A stretch of DNA of 64,000 nt from assembly GCF_024346585.1 (NCBI RefSeq), contig NZ_AP024523.1, positions 1,621,001 through 1,685,000 of the forward strand, given 5' to 3'. Origin of the DNA: Streptococcus toyakuensis (lineage in GTDB: Bacteria; Bacillota; Bacilli; Lactobacillales; Streptococcaceae). This document shows positions 47,204 through 56,883 of the stretch, piece by piece. The position numbers and the translations under genes were made by a program. Within the stretch, counting starts at the first letter, position 1. Every line of letters starts with the position of its first letter. Below the pieces are notes generated by a model, which made no database searches, was not told the DNA's origin, and saw only the letters and a program-made list of their open reading frames with translations.

Positions 47204-49540
47204 TTATCCTTTAAAAGTGACAATAGTCGCACCACTGCCTCCAGCATTTTGTGGGGCATAGCCAAAACTCTTGACATGTTTGTTTCTTTGTAGATATTTG
47301 CTGACACCTTCACGGATAACACCTGTTCCGATACCATGGATGATATCCACTTGAGCCATATTATTAAGCAAGGCTTGGTCGATAAAGGCATCTAGCTCAT
47401 TCATAGCCTCTTCATAACGTTTGCCTCGAAGATCCAGTCTGGCTTGTGGACCACGACCAGAAGTTCGTTTCACAACATTGACCTGTTTCTTCTTGACTGG
47501 TTTTTCTTGCTGAGCTTGAACAAGGTCAAATTCTTTTTCTTCCAAGGTCATCTTGATCAAGCCAACTTGAGCTTCCCAGCGGCCATCCTTGAGTTGACTG
47601 GTCAAGGTACCACGCTGTCCATAACTGAGAACCACGATATCATCTCCCACCTTTGGAGCTCGTTTTTTCTTGGCCTTTTGAAGAACCTTATTTTTAGACA
47701 AATCTACTTTTTCAGGAGCCAATTTTTTCAACTTGGCCTTGGCTTCAATGATTTCATGAGGTTTGAGTTGAGATTTACTATGGAGATTTTTAAGAATCTG
47801 GTCACTCTCACTGAGGGCCATGTCCACAATCTCAGCAGCCTGTTCACGCGCCTTGTTAAGCTCTGTTTCCTTTTCACGATTAAGCTCGTTGTAAAGTTTT
47901 TTGAGAGCACGGTTCATCTTGAGATTTTCTTGCTCCACCTCACGAATATTATCCAAACGTTTACGGCTTTCCAGCGTCTGATCTTCCAGCTGCTCAATAA
48001 TCCGATTGACATCATTGTCCTGATCGACCTGCTGACTGGCATCTCCTACGATAACTTCAGATAGGCCTAGACGTTTGGCAATCTCAAAGGCATTGCTTCG
48101 GCCAGGAACACCCTGCATAAAGCGATAGGTTGGGCGAAGAGTCGCAGTATCAAACTCCATACTGGCATTTTGCACAAAGGCTGTCTCAATACCGTAGGCC
48201 TTGAGTTCGGGATAGTGGGTGGTCGCCATAGTCTTGACTTGACGCAGGCGAAGGTCCTCCAGAATAGCCATGGCGAGGGCTGCTCCCTCTTGAGGATCTG
48301 TACCAGCCCCCAACTCATCCAAGAGTAAGAGTGAATGTTGATTGACCTTGCCAAGAATATCCACGATATTGGTCATGTGGCTAGAGAAGGTAGACAAGCT
48401 CTGTTCAATAGACTGCTCATCGCCAATATCGGCAAAGATTTCTTCAAAAATACCAACACGACTTCCCTTATCTGCTAAAATCGGCAAACCAGACTGAGCC
48501 ATCACCTGTGTCAAACCCAGAGTTTTAAGCATGATGGTCTTCCCACCTGTATTGGGACCTGTAATAACAATGGCTATTAAATCTTGACCAAAATGGACAT
48601 CATTTGCGACGGCATTTTTGACCAGAGGATGGCAGACATGGAGCAGTTGAATTTCTTGATTTTCTGACAGCTGAGGCACGACTGCTTGTCTTTCTTGGAT
48701 AAATCGAACCTTGGCACGAATCAAGTCCAGATGACCGATAATCCAAGCGTCATTAGCAATCTCAGCCGCATGAGGGCGGACACGCTCAGAAATTTCTTGA
48801 AGAATTCGAAGCATTTCATAACGCTCATCTGCTCGCAAACTGGCGATTTCTTCGCTCAGTTTGACCACCTCACGAGGTTCGATATAGACGGTATTTCCAC
48901 TAGCAGAAATATCATGGACGACACCTGCAATCTTATTGCGGTAGGTGTTTTTGACTGGTAAAACCTGACGGCCATTTCTGCTGGCAATAATCCCTTCTGT
49001 CAACATCTGCGCTTTTTGCTTAAGCAAATCTTGCAAGACATCGCGGACCTGACTCTCGCTATCATGGATTTTTCTGCGGATTCGCGCTAATTCTTCACTG
49101 GCAAAATTTTCAATGAAACCTGCATCATTAAAGGCTTGGAGATTTCCTTGTAATTGCGGAAAATCATGTAATTTCTCAAACCAAAGGGCTAATTCTTCCA
49201 AGCTGACATTTTCCAGATTAGCATAAAAACTTTGCAGTTCTCGGCTGGCAAGAAGTACGCGCTTCAAGAGTAGGAACTCCTCGATATTGAGGTCCGCTCC
49301 CATCTCCAACTTCTTGCAGACTCCTGCGATTTCCTTAGTTGCGAGAATAGTAAAATGCGGTTGCTCGACAAAGAGAGCCTGCATTTCCTTCATCTCAGCA
49401 AAAGCCTGTTTGATTTTATCTGCTTTGGCAGTCGGAGCCAGCTGTCTCAATTGCTCCAAGCCCTGCTCGGTCAACAAATGGGGTTCAAACAAAGCCTTGA
49501 CCTTATTGAACTCTAATGTTTCTAATATTTTCTTATTCAT
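47204..49540 (-). CDS. mutS2: Endonuclease MutS2
   Basis: 778-residue MutS homologue of the MutS2 branch: anti-recombination or ribosome-collision rescue rather than mismatch repair. Walker [16 protein letters not shown] near 325, Walker [13 protein letters not shown] near 405; a coiled coil at about 520-600; and a C-terminal Smr nuclease domain with [12 protein letters not shown] and [15 protein letters not shown]. No N-terminal mismatch-recognition domain. It lies downstream of zapA-like and cvpA, from which a RUP copy separates it. Confidence 0.95.
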   Translation of the reverse strand: MNKKILETLEFNKVKALFEPHLLTEQGLEQLRQLAPTAKADKIKQAFAEMKEMQALFVEQPHFTILATKEIAGVCKKLEMGADLNIEEFLLLKRVLLASRELQSFYANLENVSLEELALWFEKLHDFPQLQGNLQAFNDAGFIENFASEELARIRRKIHDSESQVRDVLQDLLKQKAQMLTEGIIASRNGRQVLPVKNTYRNKIAGVVHDISASGNTVYIEPREVVKLSEEIASLRADERYEMLRILQEISERVRPHAAEIANDAWIIGHLDLIRAKVRFIQERQAVVPQLSENQEIQLLHVCHPLVKNAVANDVHFGQDLIAIVITGPNTGGKTIMLKTLGLTQVMAQSGLPILADKGSRVGIFEEIFADIGDEQSIEQSLSTFSSHMTNIVDILGKVNQHSLLLLDELGAGTDPQEGAALAMAILEDLRLRQVKTMATTHYPELKAYGIETAFVQNASMEFDTATLRPTYRFMQGVPGRSNAFEIAKRLGLSEVIVGDASQQVDQDNDVNRIIEQLEDQTLESRKRLDNIREVEQENLKMNRALKKLYNELNREKETELNKAREQAAEIVDMALSESDQILKNLHSKSQLKPHEIIEAKAKLKKLAPEKVDLSKNKVLQKAKKKRAPKVGDDIVVLSYGQRGTLTSQLKDGRWEAQVGLIKMTLEEKEFDLVQAQQEKPVKKKQVNVVKRTSGRGPQARLDLRGKRYEEAMNELDAFIDQALLNNMAQVDIIHGIGTGVIREGVSKYLQRNKHVKSFGYAPQNAGGSGATIVTFKG

Positions 49541-49566
49541 CGTTATTTCCTTGTCTTTGAATGTCT

Positions 49567-49671
49567 ATACTCTTCGAAAATCAAATTCAAACCACGTCAG
49601 CGTCGCCTTACCGTACTCAAGTACAGCCTGCGGCTAGCTTCCTAGTTTGCTCTTTGATTTTCATTGAGTAT
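49567..49671. repeat. RUP-type repeat, copy 5 (105 bp)
   Basis: RUP termini with the short core. It lies between cvpA and mutS2, genes of one orientation, with its start about 25 bases before the mutS2 start. Confidence 0.88.
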
Positions 49672-49738
49672 TATGTGTAGTAACTTTTTACATTCAGTCA
49701 AATCTGTAAACAAAGGGCTAGGAAAACTCCTGCCCTTT

Positions 49739-50287
49739 TTATCCGATTAAATTTGTCACCCAGATTTGTTTGAGCCAACTGGTTGTTACCGGTATGCTCT
49801 GGATGATGTGTTTTGCGACGATACTCTTTTCAAGAGGATTTTGTATAGCTGCCATGGGGATGGTCGCCAAGATTGTCAAGGCCATTTGCAAGACAAATAA
49901 GGTCACCAACATGGACAAGACACCTGCTGAAACTTGGAACAACTTACCACCCAGTTTTTTACTAGGAAGTAAGTGTAAGAGGAGACCAAGCAAACGACCG
50001 ATACTATAGACAATCCCAAATACAAGCAAGTAACCGATCCCTGCGTAAAAGACCTTATCCAGCTGAAAGAGTTGATCCGATGGGAAAAAGAAAGTTCCCT
50101 GACCTTCCTGCGGATTTGCATAAGGAAGTAATAAATGGAACTGCTCTCCAAGTCCCTTATAAAACTGGCCAGCCATAAAAGCCGATGCCATAGCTGAAAT
50201 CAGGTAATAAATCTGTAAGAGCAGGCCTCTCCGATAGCCGATATAAAATCCCCAAGCCAAGACCAATAGAAGAAGGAGTGAAATCAT
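49739..50287 (-). CDS. cvpA: CvpA family membrane protein
   Basis: 182 residues with four hydrophobic segments (about 1-20, 28-45, 80-100, 115-140). Begins MISLLLLLVLAWGFYIGYRRGLLLQ, the CvpA family start. E. coli CvpA is needed for colicin V production; in Firmicutes the role is unknown. Overlaps the zapA-like stop by 4 bases. Confidence 0.87.
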   Translation of the reverse strand: MISLLLLLVLAWGFYIGYRRGLLLQIYYLISAMASAFMAGQFYKGLGEQFHLLLPYANPQEGQGTFFFPSDQLFQLDKVFYAGIGYLLVFGIVYSIGRLLGLLLHLLPSKKLGGKLFQVSAGVLSMLVTLFVLQMALTILATIPMAAIQNPLEKSIVAKHIIQSIPVTTSWLKQIWVTNLIG

Positions 50288-50586
50288 AAGGAATCCTCAA
50301 TCTTGCTCTGTTCTTGCTTGCAAGTCACAAGCTTGTGACGGAGTTCTTCTAGCTCTTGTTCCTTATCGTCAAATTCAATCTCACGGCTGAGCTGAGTTGA
50401 TAAACAGTTGACTGCCAACAAAAGAGCGATTGTTTCATCATCTGCGCTAGGCATTTGTTCTTTAATTGCTTGGTATTTTTCTGTCGCAACCTTGGCGATT
50501 TCCTCCATAAAGAGATTATCATGCTCGCTTGTCAAGGTTAATGATTTTTTTCCGAATGTAAATTTGAATCGATTTAGATTTGCCAT
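50284..50586 (-). CDS. ZapA-like cell division protein
   Basis: 100 residues from the ATG at 50586 (MANLNRFKFTFGKKSLTLTS), preceded by GAGGTG. The short globular head and the C-terminal coiled coil (about 65-100) fit ZapA, which bundles FtsZ filaments. The conserved partner cvpA and mutS2 follow, as is usual in Firmicutes. A search would be needed to be firm, as ZapA sequences are short and variable. Confidence 0.78.
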   Translation of the reverse strand: MANLNRFKFTFGKKSLTLTSEHDNLFMEEIAKVATEKYQAIKEQMPSADDETIALLLAVNCLSTQLSREIEFDDKEQELEELRHKLVTCKQEQSKIEDSL

Positions 50587-50603
50587 AAAATTCACCTCAC
50601 GAT

Positions 50604-50632
50604 ATTATACCAAAATTCGCTAACTTTGTCAG
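50604..50632 (-). promoter_or_regulatory. Promoter of the zapA-like/cvpA genes
   Basis: On the minus strand CTGACA (50632-50627), 17-base spacer, TATAAT (50609-50604), with TGG before the -10. Confidence 0.75.
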
Positions 50633-50656
50633 TTTTTACAAATTTGCCTGCTTTTG

Positions 50657-50665
50657 TGGTACAAT
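50657..50665 (+). promoter_or_regulatory. Extended -10 promoter directly before rnhC
   Basis: TGGTACAAT with the -10 at 50660-50665 and only seven bases between it and the ATG at 50673. No ribosome site fits in this gap, so the mRNA may be leaderless. Confidence 0.6.
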
Positions 50666-50672
50666 AGAAACT

Positions 50673-51554
50673 ATGGCAAGTATAACACTCACACCAACTG
50701 AAAAGGAGATTCAGGCTTTTCTTGAACACTATCAAACCAGTCTGGCTCCCAGCAAGAATCCCTATATCCGCTACTTTTTGCGACTACCTCAAGCAACGGT
50801 TTCTATCTATACTTCTGGAAAGGTCTTGCTTCAGGGTGAAGGAGCTGAGAAGTACGCTCGTTTCTTTGGCTATCAAGTTCTAGAGGAAAACAGCGGACAA
50901 AATCTTCCTTTGATTGGGACGGATGAGGTTGGAAATGGTTCCTACTTTGGTGGGCTTGCAGTTGTGGCTTCCTTTGTCACACCTGACCAGCATGCCTTCT
51001 TGCGAAAACTCGGTGTGGGAGATTCTAAAACTCTGACCGACCAAAAGATTCGTCAGATTGCTCCTATTCTCAAAGAAAAAATCCAGCACCAGGCACTGCT
51101 TCTCTCACCAAGCAAATACAACGAGGTCATCGGAGACCGCTACAATGCTGTTTCGGTTAAGGTTGCCCTCCATAATCAGGCTATCTATCTCCTCCTTCAA
51201 AAAGGCGTTCAGCCTGAGAAAATTGTGATTGATGCCTTTACCAGTGCTAAAAATTATGATAAGTACTTGGCACAAGAGGCCAATCGTTTCAGCAATCCTA
51301 TCAGCTTAGAAGAAAAGGCTGAGGGCAAATACTTGGCTGTCGCAGTTTCTTCTATCATTGCGCGTGATCTCTTTCTGGAAAATCTTGAAAATTTAGGACG
51401 AGAACTGGGTTATCAACTTCCAAGTGGAGCTGGAACGGCTTCTGATAAGGTGGCTAGCCAGATTTTACAAGCCTATGGCATGAAGGGACTCAATTTCTGC
51501 GCCAAACTGCACTTTAAAAATACTGAAAAAGCGAAAAAACGCTTAGAAAGGTAA
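50673..51554 (+). CDS. rnhC: Ribonuclease HIII
   Basis: Cleaves RNA in RNA-DNA hybrids. 293 residues: an N-terminal TBP-like substrate-binding domain (1-85) and the RNase H fold with catalytic Asp and Glu in [16 protein letters not shown] (about 88-103), then [11 protein letters not shown] with the third acidic residue. It is divergent from zapA/cvpA/mutS2; lepB follows four bases after its stop. Confidence 0.95.
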   Translation: MASITLTPTEKEIQAFLEHYQTSLAPSKNPYIRYFLRLPQATVSIYTSGKVLLQGEGAEKYARFFGYQVLEENSGQNLPLIGTDEVGNGSYFGGLAVVASFVTPDQHAFLRKLGVGDSKTLTDQKIRQIAPILKEKIQHQALLLSPSKYNEVIGDRYNAVSVKVALHNQAIYLLLQKGVQPEKIVIDAFTSAKNYDKYLAQEANRFSNPISLEEKAEGKYLAVAVSSIIARDLFLENLENLGRELGYQLPSGAGTASDKVASQILQAYGMKGLNFCAKLHFKNTEKAKKRLER

Positions 51555-51557
51555 ATT

Positions 51558-52172
51558 ATGAATTCATTTAAAAATTTCCTAAAAGAGTGGGGATTGTTCC
51601 TCCTGATTCTGTCATTACTAGCTTTGAGCCGTATCTTTTTTTGGAGTAATGTCCGCGTAGAAGGACATTCCATGGATCCGACCCTAGCGGATGGCGAAAT
51701 CCTCTTTGTTGTCAAACACCTCCCTATTGACCGTTTTGATATCGTAGTGGCCCATGAGGAAGATGGCAATAAGGACATCGTCAAGCGAGTAATCGGAATG
51801 CCTGGCGATACCATCCGTTACGAAAATGATAAACTTTATATCAATGACAAAGAAACAGATGAACCTTACCTAGCTGACTATATCAAACGCTTCAAGGATG
51901 ACAAACTCCAAAGCACCTACTCAGGCAAGGGATTTGAAGGAAATAAAGGTACTTTCTTTAGAAGTATCGCTGAAAAAGCTCAAGCCTTCACAGTTGATGT
52001 CAACTACAACACCAACTTTAGCTTTACTGTCCCAGAAGGAGAATACCTTCTCCTTGGAGATGACCGCTTGGTTTCGAGCGACAGCCGCCACGTAGGTACC
52101 TTCAAAGCAAAAGATATCACAGGGGAAGCTAAATTCCGCTTCTGGCCAATCACCCGTATCGGAACATTTTAA
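51558..52172 (+). CDS. lepB: Signal peptidase I
   Basis: Membrane protease that removes signal peptides. 204 residues: one N-terminal transmembrane helix (about 10-32), catalytic Ser in EGHSMDPTL (about 39) and Lys in IVKRVIGMPGD (about 77), and the C-terminal box GDDRLVSSDSRHVG. AAAGGT precedes the start. Co-transcribed with rnhC. Confidence 0.95.
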   Translation: MNSFKNFLKEWGLFLLILSLLALSRIFFWSNVRVEGHSMDPTLADGEILFVVKHLPIDRFDIVVAHEEDGNKDIVKRVIGMPGDTIRYENDKLYINDKETDEPYLADYIKRFKDDKLQSTYSGKGFEGNKGTFFRSIAEKAQAFTVDVNYNTNFSFTVPEGEYLLLGDDRLVSSDSRHVGTFKAKDITGEAKFRFWPITRIGTF

Positions 52173-52179
52173 GAAATCG

Positions 52180-52213
52180 AAGAGGCCGAGAATCAACACT
52201 CTCAGCCTCTTCT
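52180..52213 (+). terminator. Terminator after lepB
   Basis: AGAGGCCGAGA, loop, TCTCAGCCTCT with one bulged C, then TCTTCT. The T-run is broken. Confidence 0.7.
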
Positions 52214-52270
52214 TCTATCGTGAGACGATAATTATTCACTACCCAGTTTGATTAAGATAGAAACAAAGTT

Positions 52271-52374
52271 ATACTCAATGAAAATCAAAGAGCAAACTAG
52301 GAAGCTAGCCGCAGGCTGTACTTGAGTACGGCAAGGCGAAGCTGACGTGGTTTGAAGATATTTTCGAAGAGTAT
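52271..52374. repeat. RUP-type repeat, copy 6 (104 bp), reverse orientation
   Basis: Starts ATACTCAATGAAAATC and ends TTTTCGAAGAGTAT, so it lies opposite to the other five. It ends 31 bases before the recD2 start codon, and a reading frame in phase with recD2 begins inside it. Confidence 0.88.
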
Positions 52375-52405
52375 TAACTCTCACCTATTTATGCAAAGGA
52401 ATCTT

Positions 52406-54772
52406 ATGGAAGTTTATTTTTCAGGAACCATTGAACGGATTATTTTTGAAAATCCCAGCAATTTTTATCGCATCCTCCTCCTAGAAATTGACGATACGGA
52501 CGCAGAAAACTTTGATGATTTTGAAATCATTGTCACGGGCACCATGGCTGATGTGATTGAGGGAGAAGACTATACTTTTTGGGGACAAATTGTCCAGCAC
52601 TCCAAGTATGGGGAGCAACTGCAAATCAGCCGGTATGAACGCGCAAAACCAACTAGCAAGGGTTTGGTTAAGTACTTTTCAAGTAGCCATTTCAAGGGAA
52701 TTGGTCTCAAGACAGCTCAGAAAATCGTGGATACCTATGGCGACAATACCATTGACGAAATTTTGCAACACCCGGAAAAGCTAGAAGGCATCGCAGGACT
52801 ATCTGCCAAAAATCGCGAGGCTTTCGTCTCCACTCTCCGTCTCAACTACGGAACGGAGATGGTTTTAGCCAAACTCGCCAACTACGGCATTCCCAATAAA
52901 TTAGCCTTTCAGATTCAAGACTTTTACAAGGAAGAAACCCTTGATGTGGTTGAAAATTATCCCTACCAGCTGGTTGAGGATATTAAGGGTTTGGGATTTA
53001 CCATTGCTGACCAATTAGCGGAAGAACTAGGCATCGAAAGTCAGGCTCCTGAACGCTTCCGTGCTGGTCTAGTTCACAGTCTTTTTCAGGCCTGTATGGA
53101 AACAGGGGACACCTATGTTGAAGCACGGAATTTGCTAGAACAAACCCTTACTCTCCTTGAGTCTTCCCGCCCCGTGGAACTGGACCCCAGCCAAGTGGCC
53201 CAAGAGCTCTCCTACCTGATCGAAGAAGACAAGGTTCAGCAGATTGATACCAAAATCTTTGATAATAGTCTCTTTTTCGCTGAGGAAGGCATCCGCAGTC
53301 ACTTGGTTCGTATCCTTGAAAAAGGAAAACAGAAGAGCCAAGATTTAGAAACCATTCAAAAACATATCACTACTGTCGAGGAAGAGCTGGGAATTGAGTA
53401 TGATAGCATTCAAAAACAAGCTATCTGTGATGCTATCCAGAATAAGGTCTTTATCCTGACAGGTGGACCTGGCACTGGTAAGACAACTGTTATCAATGGG
53501 ATCATCGCTGTTTACGCCCTTTTAGAAGGACTTGACCTCAGGAAAAAAAGCAATCTGCCCATTCTTCTTGCTGCTCCAACTGGTCGAGCTGCTCGCCGCA
53601 TGAATGAATTAACAGGCTTGCCAAGTGCGACCATACATCGTCACTTGGGAATGACAGGTGACGATGATACCAGTCATCTGGAAGATTATCTGGATGCCGA
53701 CTTTATCATCGTAGATGAATTTTCTATGGTGGATACTTGGCTGGCAAATCAACTCTTCTCCAACATCTCTTCTAACAGTAAAATTCTCATCGTAGGTGAC
53801 AGCGACCAGTTGCCTTCTGTCAGTCCTGGACAGGTTCTAGCGGATCTGCTTCATATTCCTTTGATTCCTCAGACTCGCTTGGAAAAAATTTACCGGCAAA
53901 GCGAAGAATCAACTATCGTCACCCTAGCTAGTCAGATTCGACAGGGCATCTTGCCAGCTGATTTCACCCAGAAAAAAGCTGACCGTTCCTACTTTGAAAT
54001 TGCTAGTGGCCATATTCCAGCTACGATTGAAAAAATCTTAGGCGCTGCTCTCAGAAGTGGTATCCCTGCCCGTGATATCCAAGTTCTGGCTCCCATGTAC
54101 CGAGGGACTGCAGGGATTGATGCCATCAATCAACTCATGCAAGACCTCCTGAACCCACCACAAAAAGATCAACTCAGTTTTGAAGCTCCCCAGTGTCACT
54201 ATCGTAAGGGAGATAAGGTCATTCACTTAGTCAACGATGCTGAAATCAATGTCTTTAATGGAGATTTAGGAGCCATCACAGACCTGATTCCTGGTAAATA
54301 CACCGAGTCGAAACAAGACGAGATTGTCATTGATTTTGACGGTAATGAAGTCTCTTACCCCCGTAACGAATGGTATAAGATTCGCCTAGCCTATGCCATG
54401 AGTATTCATAAGTCTCAGGGAAGTGAGTTCCCTGTTGTCATCCTGCCTATCACTAGTGCTAGTAGGCGTATGCTGGAGCGCAATCTCATCTATACAGCCA
54501 TTACACGCGCCAAAAGCAAGCTTATCTTACTAGGCGAATTACAGGCCTTCGACTATGCTACCCAGCACATCGGAACTGCCCGAAAAACCTATCTGATTGA
54601 ACGTTTCAGTGATCTACTAGAGAATGTTGAAGAAAAGCAACCAGCTGTCTCTGAAACAGCCACATCAAGCACTTCTGAACAATCCTACATCCTGACCGAA
54701 GAAAACTGGGACAGCATCCCAGCAATGATTGGGATTACAGACGCAGACCTCAAAGAGATTTTTGGAAAATAG
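52406..54772 (+). CDS. recD2: ATP-dependent helicase RecD2
   Basis: 5'-3' DNA helicase working without RecBC, 788 residues from the ATG at 52406 (MEVYFSGTIERIIFENPSNF) with AAAGGA upstream. Order: N-terminal OB-type region, helix-hairpin-helix repeats (GLGFTIADQLAEELG), Walker A GGPGTGKTTVINGI near 365, DEFSMVDTWL near 453, and C-terminal YAMSIHKSQGSEFP with AITRAKSKL. The open frame runs 18 codons upstream into the RUP repeat, but that start lacks support. Confidence 0.95.
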   Translation: MEVYFSGTIERIIFENPSNFYRILLLEIDDTDAENFDDFEIIVTGTMADVIEGEDYTFWGQIVQHSKYGEQLQISRYERAKPTSKGLVKYFSSSHFKGIGLKTAQKIVDTYGDNTIDEILQHPEKLEGIAGLSAKNREAFVSTLRLNYGTEMVLAKLANYGIPNKLAFQIQDFYKEETLDVVENYPYQLVEDIKGLGFTIADQLAEELGIESQAPERFRAGLVHSLFQACMETGDTYVEARNLLEQTLTLLESSRPVELDPSQVAQELSYLIEEDKVQQIDTKIFDNSLFFAEEGIRSHLVRILEKGKQKSQDLETIQKHITTVEEELGIEYDSIQKQAICDAIQNKVFILTGGPGTGKTTVINGIIAVYALLEGLDLRKKSNLPILLAAPTGRAARRMNELTGLPSATIHRHLGMTGDDDTSHLEDYLDADFIIVDEFSMVDTWLANQLFSNISSNSKILIVGDSDQLPSVSPGQVLADLLHIPLIPQTRLEKIYRQSEESTIVTLASQIRQGILPADFTQKKADRSYFEIASGHIPATIEKILGAALRSGIPARDIQVLAPMYRGTAGIDAINQLMQDLLNPPQKDQLSFEAPQCHYRKGDKVIHLVNDAEINVFNGDLGAITDLIPGKYTESKQDEIVIDFDGNEVSYPRNEWYKIRLAYAMSIHKSQGSEFPVVILPITSASRRMLERNLIYTAITRAKSKLILLGELQAFDYATQHIGTARKTYLIERFSDLLENVEEKQPAVSETATSSTSEQSYILTEENWDSIPAMIGITDADLKEIFGK

Positions 54773-54784
54773 TGCATAAGAAAA

Positions 54785-54812
54785 CCCACCTAGTCAGGTG
54801 GGATTTTTGTTT
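54785..54812. terminator. Terminator between recD2 and tig
   Basis: CCCACCT, loop AGTC, AGGTGGG then ATTTTTG; usable by recD2, and A-rich enough on the other side to serve tig. Confidence 0.8.
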
Positions 54813-54819
54813 ATTAAGA

Positions 54820-56103
54820 TTATTTTACTGTTGCTGTGCTTGTGATCAATTCAACAGCTTTTTTGATTGTGATATCGTGTTTCAACATATCAGCTGAAAG
54901 CAAGCTTTGTACTTGTGCAACTTCCATGTTGTAGTCTGCTGCCAATTGCTCAACTTCTTTTTGGATTTCTTCTTCTGAAGCGTCAAACCCTTCAGCTTTG
55001 GCAACTGCTTCTATAACAAGGTTAGTCTTAGTACGTGACTCAGCTTCTGCTTGGTATTGATTGTGAAGGTCTTCTTGAGTAGTTCCAGTGATTTGGAAGT
55101 ACATGTCAGGGTTGATACCTTGACGTTGCAAGTTTCCAAGGAATTCGTTTACTGAGCGGTGAACTTCTTCGTGGATCATTTCTTCTGGAAGTTCTACGAT
55201 TTCAGCGTTTTCTACAGCTTTATCAATTGCTGCACCTTCTACTGCATCTTTGTAAGCTTCTTCTTTAGCAGCAGCCAATTCGTTGCGGTATTTTTCTTTC
55301 AATTCAGCAAGTGTTTCAACTTCTTCGTCGATGTCTTTTGCAAGTTCATCATCAAGAGCTGGAACTTCTTTAGCTTTAACTTCGTGGATAGTTGTCACGA
55401 ATTTAGCTTCTTTACCTGCAAGGTCTTCTGCTTGATAGTCTTCTGGGAATGTTACGATAACATCAACAGTTTCGCCAGCTGAGTGACCTACCAATTGGTC
55501 TTCAAAGCCAGGGATGAATTGACCTGAACCAAGTCCAAGTGAGAAGTTTTCACCTTTTCCACCATCAAATTCAACACCGTCGATAGAACCAACGAAGTCG
55601 ATGACAACAGTGTCACCGTTTTCAGCAGCAGCTTCTTTGATAACCAATTCAGCCAAGTTATTGCGTTCGCGTTCGATACGCTCTTCAACGTCAGCGTCAG
55701 TTACTTCTTTTTCTAGATCAACTGATACTTCAAGGTTTTTGTAGTCACCCAATTTTACTTCAGGTTTTGTAACGACTTCAGCAGTGATAACCCAGTCTTG
55801 ACCTTTTTCCATTGAAGTTACGTCAATTTTTGGTTGAGCAACCACTTCAAGACCAGCTTCTTTTACAGCTGCTTCATAAGCGTTTGGCAAAAGAGCGTTC
55901 ATAACGTCTTGGTAAAGTGACTCTTCACCAAATTTTTTGTCGAAGATAGGACGTGGAAGGTGACCTTTACGGAAACCTGGGACATTAAGAGATTTCTTCA
56001 CTGAGTTGAAGACACGGTCCAATTCTGGTTTGATTTGGTCTTGAGAGATAGTGAAAGTCAAGACACCACGGTTTGTTTCTTTGTTTTCAAATGATACAGA
56101 CAT
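54820..56103 (-). CDS. tig: Trigger factor
   Basis: Ribosome-bound chaperone with peptidyl-prolyl isomerase activity, 427 residues. Ribosome-binding loop [16 protein letters not shown] (about 42-57), FKBP domain at about 160-245 ([20 protein letters not shown]), and a helical C-terminal chaperone domain. Own promoter and terminator. Confidence 0.97.
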   Translation of the reverse strand: MSVSFENKETNRGVLTFTISQDQIKPELDRVFNSVKKSLNVPGFRKGHLPRPIFDKKFGEESLYQDVMNALLPNAYEAAVKEAGLEVVAQPKIDVTSMEKGQDWVITAEVVTKPEVKLGDYKNLEVSVDLEKEVTDADVEERIERERNNLAELVIKEAAAENGDTVVIDFVGSIDGVEFDGGKGENFSLGLGSGQFIPGFEDQLVGHSAGETVDVIVTFPEDYQAEDLAGKEAKFVTTIHEVKAKEVPALDDELAKDIDEEVETLAELKEKYRNELAAAKEEAYKDAVEGAAIDKAVENAEIVELPEEMIHEEVHRSVNEFLGNLQRQGINPDMYFQITGTTQEDLHNQYQAEAESRTKTNLVIEAVAKAEGFDASEEEIQKEVEQLAADYNMEVAQVQSLLSADMLKHDITIKKAVELITSTATVK

Positions 56104-56140
56104 TCTGTCATTTCTCCTTAAAATTTTTTAAATACAGTCT

Positions 56141-56170
56141 ATTATAACATAAATGGACGACTTTTTTCAA
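56141..56170 (-). promoter_or_regulatory. Promoter of tig
   Basis: On the minus strand TTGAAA (56170-56165), 18-base spacer, TATAAT (56146-56141) with TGT before it. Confidence 0.7.
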
Positions 56171-56240
56171 GTAATGACTGCGCTTTTCAATGATGGGAGA
56201 GGTACTTGCTCACTTCTCCAATATTATTTTTACATAACTA

Positions 56241-56873
56241 TTAAAAGTCTTCATGACCCACCAAGTGGTGCTGAAAGGCATAGACAGCCGCCTGGGTACG
56301 ATCGCTGACTTCAAGTTTGGCTAGGATATTGGACACATGGGTCTTGACCGTCTTGAGAGAGATAAACAGTTCGTCTGCGATGCGCTGATTTTCGTAGCCC
56401 TTGGCGATGAGTTGAAGCACATCTCGCTCACGCGCAGTTAAGTCCTCATGTAGTTCTATATGATTGCGGTGGTATTCGACCTTCTTACTGACCTCTTGCT
56501 CAATGGCCAGCTCCCCAGTAGCTACCTTACGAACAGCGTGCAGCAATTCATCCGCACTTGAAGTCTTGAGCATATAGCCCCTAGCACCAGCATTTAAGAC
56601 AGGCATGATTTTTTCATTGTCTAAGTAAGAGGTCACAATCAAAATCTTGGCTTCAGGCCATTCTTTGAGGATGGCCAAGGTCGCGTCAATTCCATTCATC
56701 TCAGGCATGACGATATCCATGACAATGACATCTGGACGCAGTTCCAAGGCCAAGTCAATGCCTTGAGATCCGTTGGCAGCCTCACCTACAACTTCTACAT
56801 CATCTTGGAGGTCAAAGTAGCTTTTCAAGCCCAATCGGACCATTTCATGGTCATCTACTAGTAAAATTTTCAT
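56241..56873 (-). CDS. liaR: Response regulator, LiaR/VraR type
   Basis: NarL/FixJ-type regulator, 210 residues from the ATG at 56873 (MKILLVDDHEMVRLGL), preceded by AAAGGAG. Asp53 in IVMDIVMPEMNG is the phosphorylation site; the C-terminal LuxR-type helix-turn-helix is LTARERDVLQLIAKGYENQ then ISLKTVKTHVSNILAKL. A longer frame to 56894 overlaps the kinase end and is less likely. Controls the response to cell-wall damage in relatives. Confidence 0.92.
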   Translation of the reverse strand: MKILLVDDHEMVRLGLKSYFDLQDDVEVVGEAANGSQGIDLALELRPDVIVMDIVMPEMNGIDATLAILKEWPEAKILIVTSYLDNEKIMPVLNAGARGYMLKTSSADELLHAVRKVATGELAIEQEVSKKVEYHRNHIELHEDLTARERDVLQLIAKGYENQRIADELFISLKTVKTHVSNILAKLEVSDRTQAAVYAFQHHLVGHEDF

Positions 56874-56883
56874 CTCTACTCCT

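Noticed and set aside
47444..48064. Plus-strand open frame of 206 codons inside mutS2
   Set aside because: Antisense shadow of MutS2; Phe/Leu-rich composition as expected from reversed Lys/Glu/Gln codons, no start signals.
22858..52374. RUP copies considered as complete insertion sequences
   Set aside because: They are 104-150 bp and carry no transposase frame; RUP is thought to be moved by an IS630-type enzyme in trans.
52352..52405. Upstream start of recD2 giving 18 more residues
   Set aside because: The start lies in the RUP repeat and has no ribosome site; the ATG at 52406 has AAAGGA and matches the usual protein start.
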